Assembly: GCA_002307375.1 (NCBI GenBank)
Contig: NTJI01000002.1
Coordinates: 1-64,000 of the forward strand
Direction: 5' to 3'
DNA length: 64,000 nt
DNA from: Lysobacteraceae bacterium NML93-0399
Lineage (GTDB): Bacteria; Pseudomonadota; Gammaproteobacteria; Xanthomonadales; Xanthomonadaceae
Of this stretch, positions 60,409-64,000 are shown piece by piece. The position numbers were made by a program, and so were the translations under genes. How positions within the stretch are numbered: the first letter of the stretch is position 1; every line of letters begins with the position of its first letter. Below the pieces are notes generated by a model. The model worked only from the letters and a program-made list of their open reading frames with translations, ran no database searches and was not told the origin of the DNA.

Positions 60409-63400
60409 ATGCCCGCGCGCTTCGTCCATCTCCACGTCCACAGCGAATACTCGCTCTCCGATTCGACGATCCGGATCAAGGAGCTGGTCAAACGCTGCGC
60501 GTCGCTCGGCCAGCCGTCGGTCGCGCTGACCGACCGCAACAATCTCTTCGCGCTGGTCAAGTTCTACCGCGCGGCCGAGGGCGCGGGCATCAAGCCGGTG
60601 ATGGGCGCGGACATCTCATTGGCCGACGGCGATGAGCCGGCGTCGACGCTGACCCTGCTGTGCCGCGACCACGACGGCTACCTGTCGCTGTCGCGCCTGC
60701 TCACGCGCGCCTGGATGGAAGGCCATCGCACTGACGGCGTGGTGGTGCGCCCCGAGTGGCTGCGCGATTGCAACACCGGTCTGTTCGCGATCGCCGGCCG
60801 CCACGGTCCGGCAGCGAAGTTGCTGGCCGGCGGACGCGACGACCAGGCGCGGCAGTGGTACGCGCAGTGGCGCGAAGTGTTCAACGAACGCCTGTTCCTG
60901 CAGCTCACGCGCTGCGGTTTCGACGACGAAACCGTGCACAACGCGCTGGCGCTGCAGGTCTCTTCCGATCTGTCACTGCCGGTGATCGCCGGCAACGACG
61001 TGCGCTTCCTCGATGCCGAAGGGTTCGACGCGCACGAGGCCCGCGTGTGCATCTCGACCGGCCGCGTGCTCGACGATCCGCGGCGACCCAAGCTCTACAC
61101 CCGCGAGCAGTACTTCAAATCGGCCGACGAGATGGCCGAACTGTTCGCCGACGTCCCCGACGCGCTCGACAACACGCTGGCGCTCGCGCAGCGCTGCAAT
61201 CTGGAACTGCGGTTGGGCACCTATTACCTGCCGGCCTATCCGGTGCCCAGCGAGCACACGCTGGACACGTGGATCCGCGCGCAGTCACACGAGGGCCTGG
61301 TCGAGCGCCTGGCGAAGTACCCGCTCGCGCCGGGGCATACCCGCGAGAGCTACGTCGAACGTCTCGAAGTCGAACTCGACGTCATCTGCAAGATGGGGTT
61401 CCCGGGTTACTTCCTGATCGTCTCGGACTTCATCAAGTGGGCCAAGGAACACGACATTCCGGTCGGTCCGGGCCGTGGTTCGGGCGCCGGCTCGCTGGTC
61501 GCGTGGGCGCTGAAGATCACCGACATCGATCCGCTGCCCTACGACCTGCTGTTCGAGCGCTTCCTCAACCCCGAACGCGTGTCGATGCCCGACTTCGACA
61601 TCGACTTCTGCATGGACCGCCGCGACGAGGTCATCGACTACGTCGCCGCGAAGTACGGGCGCGACCGCGTCAGCCAGATCATCACCTACGGCACCATGGC
61701 CGCGAAGGCGGTGGTGCGCGATACCGGCCGCGTGCTCGGCTATCCCTACGGCATGGTCGACGGCATTTCCAAGCTGGTGCCGCCGACGCTGGGCATCGGT
61801 CTGGACGACGCGCTGGGACGCACGGACAAGTCGCGCAGCGACGATGCCTGGCGCTCGGACGAACTGATCGCGCGCTACAACGACGAGGACGACGTCCACG
61901 ACCTGCTCGATCTGGCCCTGCAGCTCGAGGACCTGACCCGCAACGCCGGCAAGCACGCCGGTGGCGTGGTCATCGCGCCGTCGCCGCTCAGCGATTTCTG
62001 TCCGCTCTACGCCGAACACGACGAGGACGGGCGCGGCCGCAATCCGGTCACCCAGCTCGACAAGGACGACGTCGAATCGATCGGCCTGGTGAAGTTCGAC
62101 TTCCTGGGTCTGCGCACGCTCACGATCATCGACTGGGCGGTCAAGGCGATCAACGCGCGCCGCAGCGCGGCCGGTGAAGACCTGCTCGACATCGCCGCCC
62201 TGCCGCTCGACGACCGCGCCAGCTACGAGCTGTTCGCGCGCGGCGACACAGTCGCGGTGTTCCAGTTCGAATCGCGTGGCATGCGCGAGCTGCTCAAGCG
62301 CGCCCAGCCCGATACCTTCGAGGACATCATCGCGCTCGCCGCGCTGTTCCGTCCCGGCCCGCTGGGCTCGGGAATGGACAAGGAATGGGTGGACCGAAAG
62401 CACGGCCGTACGGACGTGACGTATCCGCATCCCTCGCTCGAGCCGGTGCTGTCACCGACCTACGGCGTCATCGTCTACCAGGAACAGGTGATGCAGATCG
62501 CCCAGGTCCTGGCGGGCTACACGCTCGGCGGCGCGGACATGCTGCGCCGCGCGATGGGCAAGAAGAAGCCCGAGGAGATGGCCAAGGAGCGCGCCAAGTT
62601 CGAGGCCGGCGCCGCCGCGAACGGCGTCGATCCGGTGCAGGCCACACAGATCTTCGATCTGATGGAGAAGTTCGCCGAGTACGGCTTCAACAAGTCGCAC
62701 TCGGCCGCCTACGCGCTGGTGGCCTACCAGACCGCGTGGCTGAAGGTGCACTACCCGGCCGAATTCATGGCCGCGGTGCTGTCCTCGGACATGGACAACA
62801 CCGACAAGGTCACCGGCTTCCTCACCGAGGCGCGGACGATGGGTCTCGAGGTGCTGCCGCCCGACGTCAACGCCTCGGCCTTCATGTTCGAGGCCATCGA
62901 CCCGAAGACCATCCGCTACGGCCTGGGCGCGGTGAAGGGCGTGGGCCGCGGCGCCTGCGAGAACGTGGTCGACGCGCGCGTGCAGAGCGGTGTCTACACC
63001 GACCTGCTGGATTTCTGCCGCCGCGTCGATTCGACCCGTCTCAACAAGCGCACGCTCGAAGCGCTGATCCACGCCGGCGCGCTCGACGCGCTGGGGAAGA
63101 ACCGCGCGTCCTTGATGCTGCAGCTGCCCGAGGCACTCAAGGCCACCGACCAGCTCACCCGCAATCGCAATGCCGGCATCGTCGACATGTTCGGTTCGAG
63201 CGCCGGTGACGGCGAAGCGCTGCACATCGATCTGCCCGAATGCGACGAGTGGCCGCTCAAGCAGAAGCTCGACGGTGAACGCGACACGCTGGGCCATTAC
63301 CTCAGCGGTCATCCGCTCGACCCCTACCGCGATGAACTGCAGGCGCTCGTCGGCACCGATCTGGGTCAGCTCGACAGCCTGTGGGCGGCGCGCGACCAGA

Positions 63401-63939
63401 AAGGCGGCGGCAACAGCTGGCGGCCCGAAACGCCGGTGATCATCGCCGGTCAGGTCGGCGCGATGCGCAAACGCGGCGACTCGCAGGCCTTCGTGCTGCT
63501 CGAGGACGGCCGTGGCCGGCTCGAATGCGGCTTCTTCGCAGAGGCCAACAGCGAGTACGCCCACCTGCTCACGCGCGACCGCATCCTGATCGTCGAGGGC
63601 GGTCTGCGCGAGGACGAGTTCAGTGGCGGCTTCGCCCTGCGCGTCAAGCGCTGCTGGGATTTCCACGCCGTTTGCCCCGAGCACGCGCGGCGCCTCTCGC
63701 TGCGGCTGGATCTGCGCGTGCCCGGCACACTGGCGCGTGTCGAGAACCTGCTGTCGCAGCACCGCCCCGGCAAGACGCCGCTGCGTCTGGATCTGCTGCT
63801 CGAATCGGGCAGTGCCGGCACGCTCGACGTCAACGGCGCCAATTCGGTGCGTGTGGATGCCGAACTGCCCGGGACCCTGCGCGCCCAGCCCGGCGTGCGG
63901 ATCGCGCGGCTCGACATTGCCAAGCCCTGGGCTCACTGA
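60409..63939 (+). CDS. dnaE: DNA polymerase III alpha subunit
   Basis: A complete 1176-residue replicative polymerase. The N-terminal PHP domain starts FVHLHVHSEYSLSD, retaining H7/H9/H11. The polymerase palm has the catalytic Asp triad in MPDFDIDFCMDRRDE (D395, D397, D399 region) and GPGRGSGAGSLVAW. Fingers, HhH (about residues 820-880), OB (about 1000-1080: VIIAGQVGAMRKRGDSQAF) and C-terminal tau-binding regions follow. No GTPase or exonuclease insert is present, so proofreading is by a separate epsilon subunit. It ends 61 bases before the window edge; that tail holds no start I can support. Confidence 0.97.
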   Translation: MPARFVHLHVHSEYSLSDSTIRIKELVKRCASLGQPSVALTDRNNLFALVKFYRAAEGAGIKPVMGADISLADGDEPASTLTLLCRDHDGYLSLSRLLTRAWMEGHRTDGVVVRPEWLRDCNTGLFAIAGRHGPAAKLLAGGRDDQARQWYAQWREVFNERLFLQLTRCGFDDETVHNALALQVSSDLSLPVIAGNDVRFLDAEGFDAHEARVCISTGRVLDDPRRPKLYTREQYFKSADEMAELFADVPDALDNTLALAQRCNLELRLGTYYLPAYPVPSEHTLDTWIRAQSHEGLVERLAKYPLAPGHTRESYVERLEVELDVICKMGFPGYFLIVSDFIKWAKEHDIPVGPGRGSGAGSLVAWALKITDIDPLPYDLLFERFLNPERVSMPDFDIDFCMDRRDEVIDYVAAKYGRDRVSQIITYGTMAAKAVVRDTGRVLGYPYGMVDGISKLVPPTLGIGLDDALGRTDKSRSDDAWRSDELIARYNDEDDVHDLLDLALQLEDLTRNAGKHAGGVVIAPSPLSDFCPLYAEHDEDGRGRNPVTQLDKDDVESIGLVKFDFLGLRTLTIIDWAVKAINARRSAAGEDLLDIAALPLDDRASYELFARGDTVAVFQFESRGMRELLKRAQPDTFEDIIALAALFRPGPLGSGMDKEWVDRKHGRTDVTYPHPSLEPVLSPTYGVIVYQEQVMQIAQVLAGYTLGGADMLRRAMGKKKPEEMAKERAKFEAGAAANGVDPVQATQIFDLMEKFAEYGFNKSHSAAYALVAYQTAWLKVHYPAEFMAAVLSSDMDNTDKVTGFLTEARTMGLEVLPPDVNASAFMFEAIDPKTIRYGLGAVKGVGRGACENVVDARVQSGVYTDLLDFCRRVDSTRLNKRTLEALIHAGALDALGKNRASLMLQLPEALKATDQLTRNRNAGIVDMFGSSAGDGEALHIDLPECDEWPLKQKLDGERDTLGHYLSGHPLDPYRDELQALVGTDLGQLDSLWAARDQKGGGNSWRPETPVIIAGQVGAMRKRGDSQAFVLLEDGRGRLECGFFAEANSEYAHLLTRDRILIVEGGLREDEFSGGFALRVKRCWDFHAVCPEHARRLSLRLDLRVPGTLARVENLLSQHRPGKTPLRLDLLLESGSAGTLDVNGANSVRVDAELPGTLRAQPGVRIARLDIAKPWAH

Positions 63940-64000
63940 CGCAGCGCTGCTCATGCCGGCCCGCCAACATCCGCCAACATGCGGCGATCTGCGTTCCAGA

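Overview
The window is one contiguous piece of a high-GC gammaproteobacterial chromosome. Gene content and order point to the Xanthomonadaceae/Lysobacteraceae (Lysobacter, Luteimonas or Xanthomonas-like). The evidence is the pyrH-frr-uppS-cdsA-dxr-rseP-bamA-lpxD-fabZ-lpxA-lpxB-rnhB-dnaE block, a MetX-type serine O-succinyltransferase, a GNAT gene leading into minCDE, a GacA-like regulator, an M2 (ACE-like) dipeptidase and GTAGGAGCG-type palindromic repeats. Assignment to a species is not possible from sequence alone. I see no transposase, integrase, phage gene or CRISPR array, so this is mostly core chromosome.

Layout. 0-5 kb: 3' end of ribonuclease E with a clear terminator, then on the minus strand a GacA-like regulator, a Sco-type copper chaperone and a YbdL-type aminotransferase, then a DUF3293 gene. 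5-12 kb: complete System I cytochrome c maturation operon ccmABCDEFGHI, most junctions overlapping. 12-16 kb: serine O-succinyltransferase, cysteine dioxygenase, a DUF885 lipoprotein and a small lipoprotein. 16.4 kb: tRNA-Leu(CAA). 16.6-22 kb: a TANGO2/NRDE protein, then a minus-strand class III PHA synthase operon (phaE-phaC) followed by PspC-like and HERAH-motif membrane proteins, and pssA. 22-26 kb: an SPFH / small membrane protein / ribbon-helix-helix operon behind an operator-like double GATATCA promoter, then a DUF4177-CPBP pair, a DUF3887 protein and an M15 peptidase. 26-31 kb: two palindromic repeats, alkA, DUF423, an SRPBCC protein and a DesK/LiaS-like two-component system. 31-37 kb: GNAT-minCDE, an HESCH-motif protein and the M2 dipeptidase. 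37-42 kb: a Bcr/CflA transporter, and gcvP under a tandem glycine riboswitch. 42-47 kb: two convergent c-di-GMP enzymes. 47.7-64 kb: the envelope and DNA-replication block ending in a complete dnaE.

How the genes work together. The ccm genes attach heme to exported apocytochromes, and the Sco protein may serve terminal oxidase copper loading. Serine O-succinyltransferase feeds cysteine synthesis, while the adjacent cysteine dioxygenase degrades cysteine. UppS, CdsA, Dxr, RseP, BamA, LpxD, FabZ, LpxA and LpxB cover isoprenoid carrier, phospholipid, outer-membrane protein and lipid A synthesis.

Most of the unusual signal lies between or at the edges of genes. A 29-bp inverted repeat encloses the likely lpxB start codons, and a related repeat sits at the frr-uppS junction. 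Three genes have TAnnnT hexamers exactly 6 nt before ATG, which suggests leaderless transcripts. A two-hairpin element occurs in inverted copies near 36.6-37.0 kb. A degenerate copy of a response-regulator 3' end lies at 29.1 kb. The SPFH/RHH operon with its helically phased operator is the best candidate for an under-described small system.
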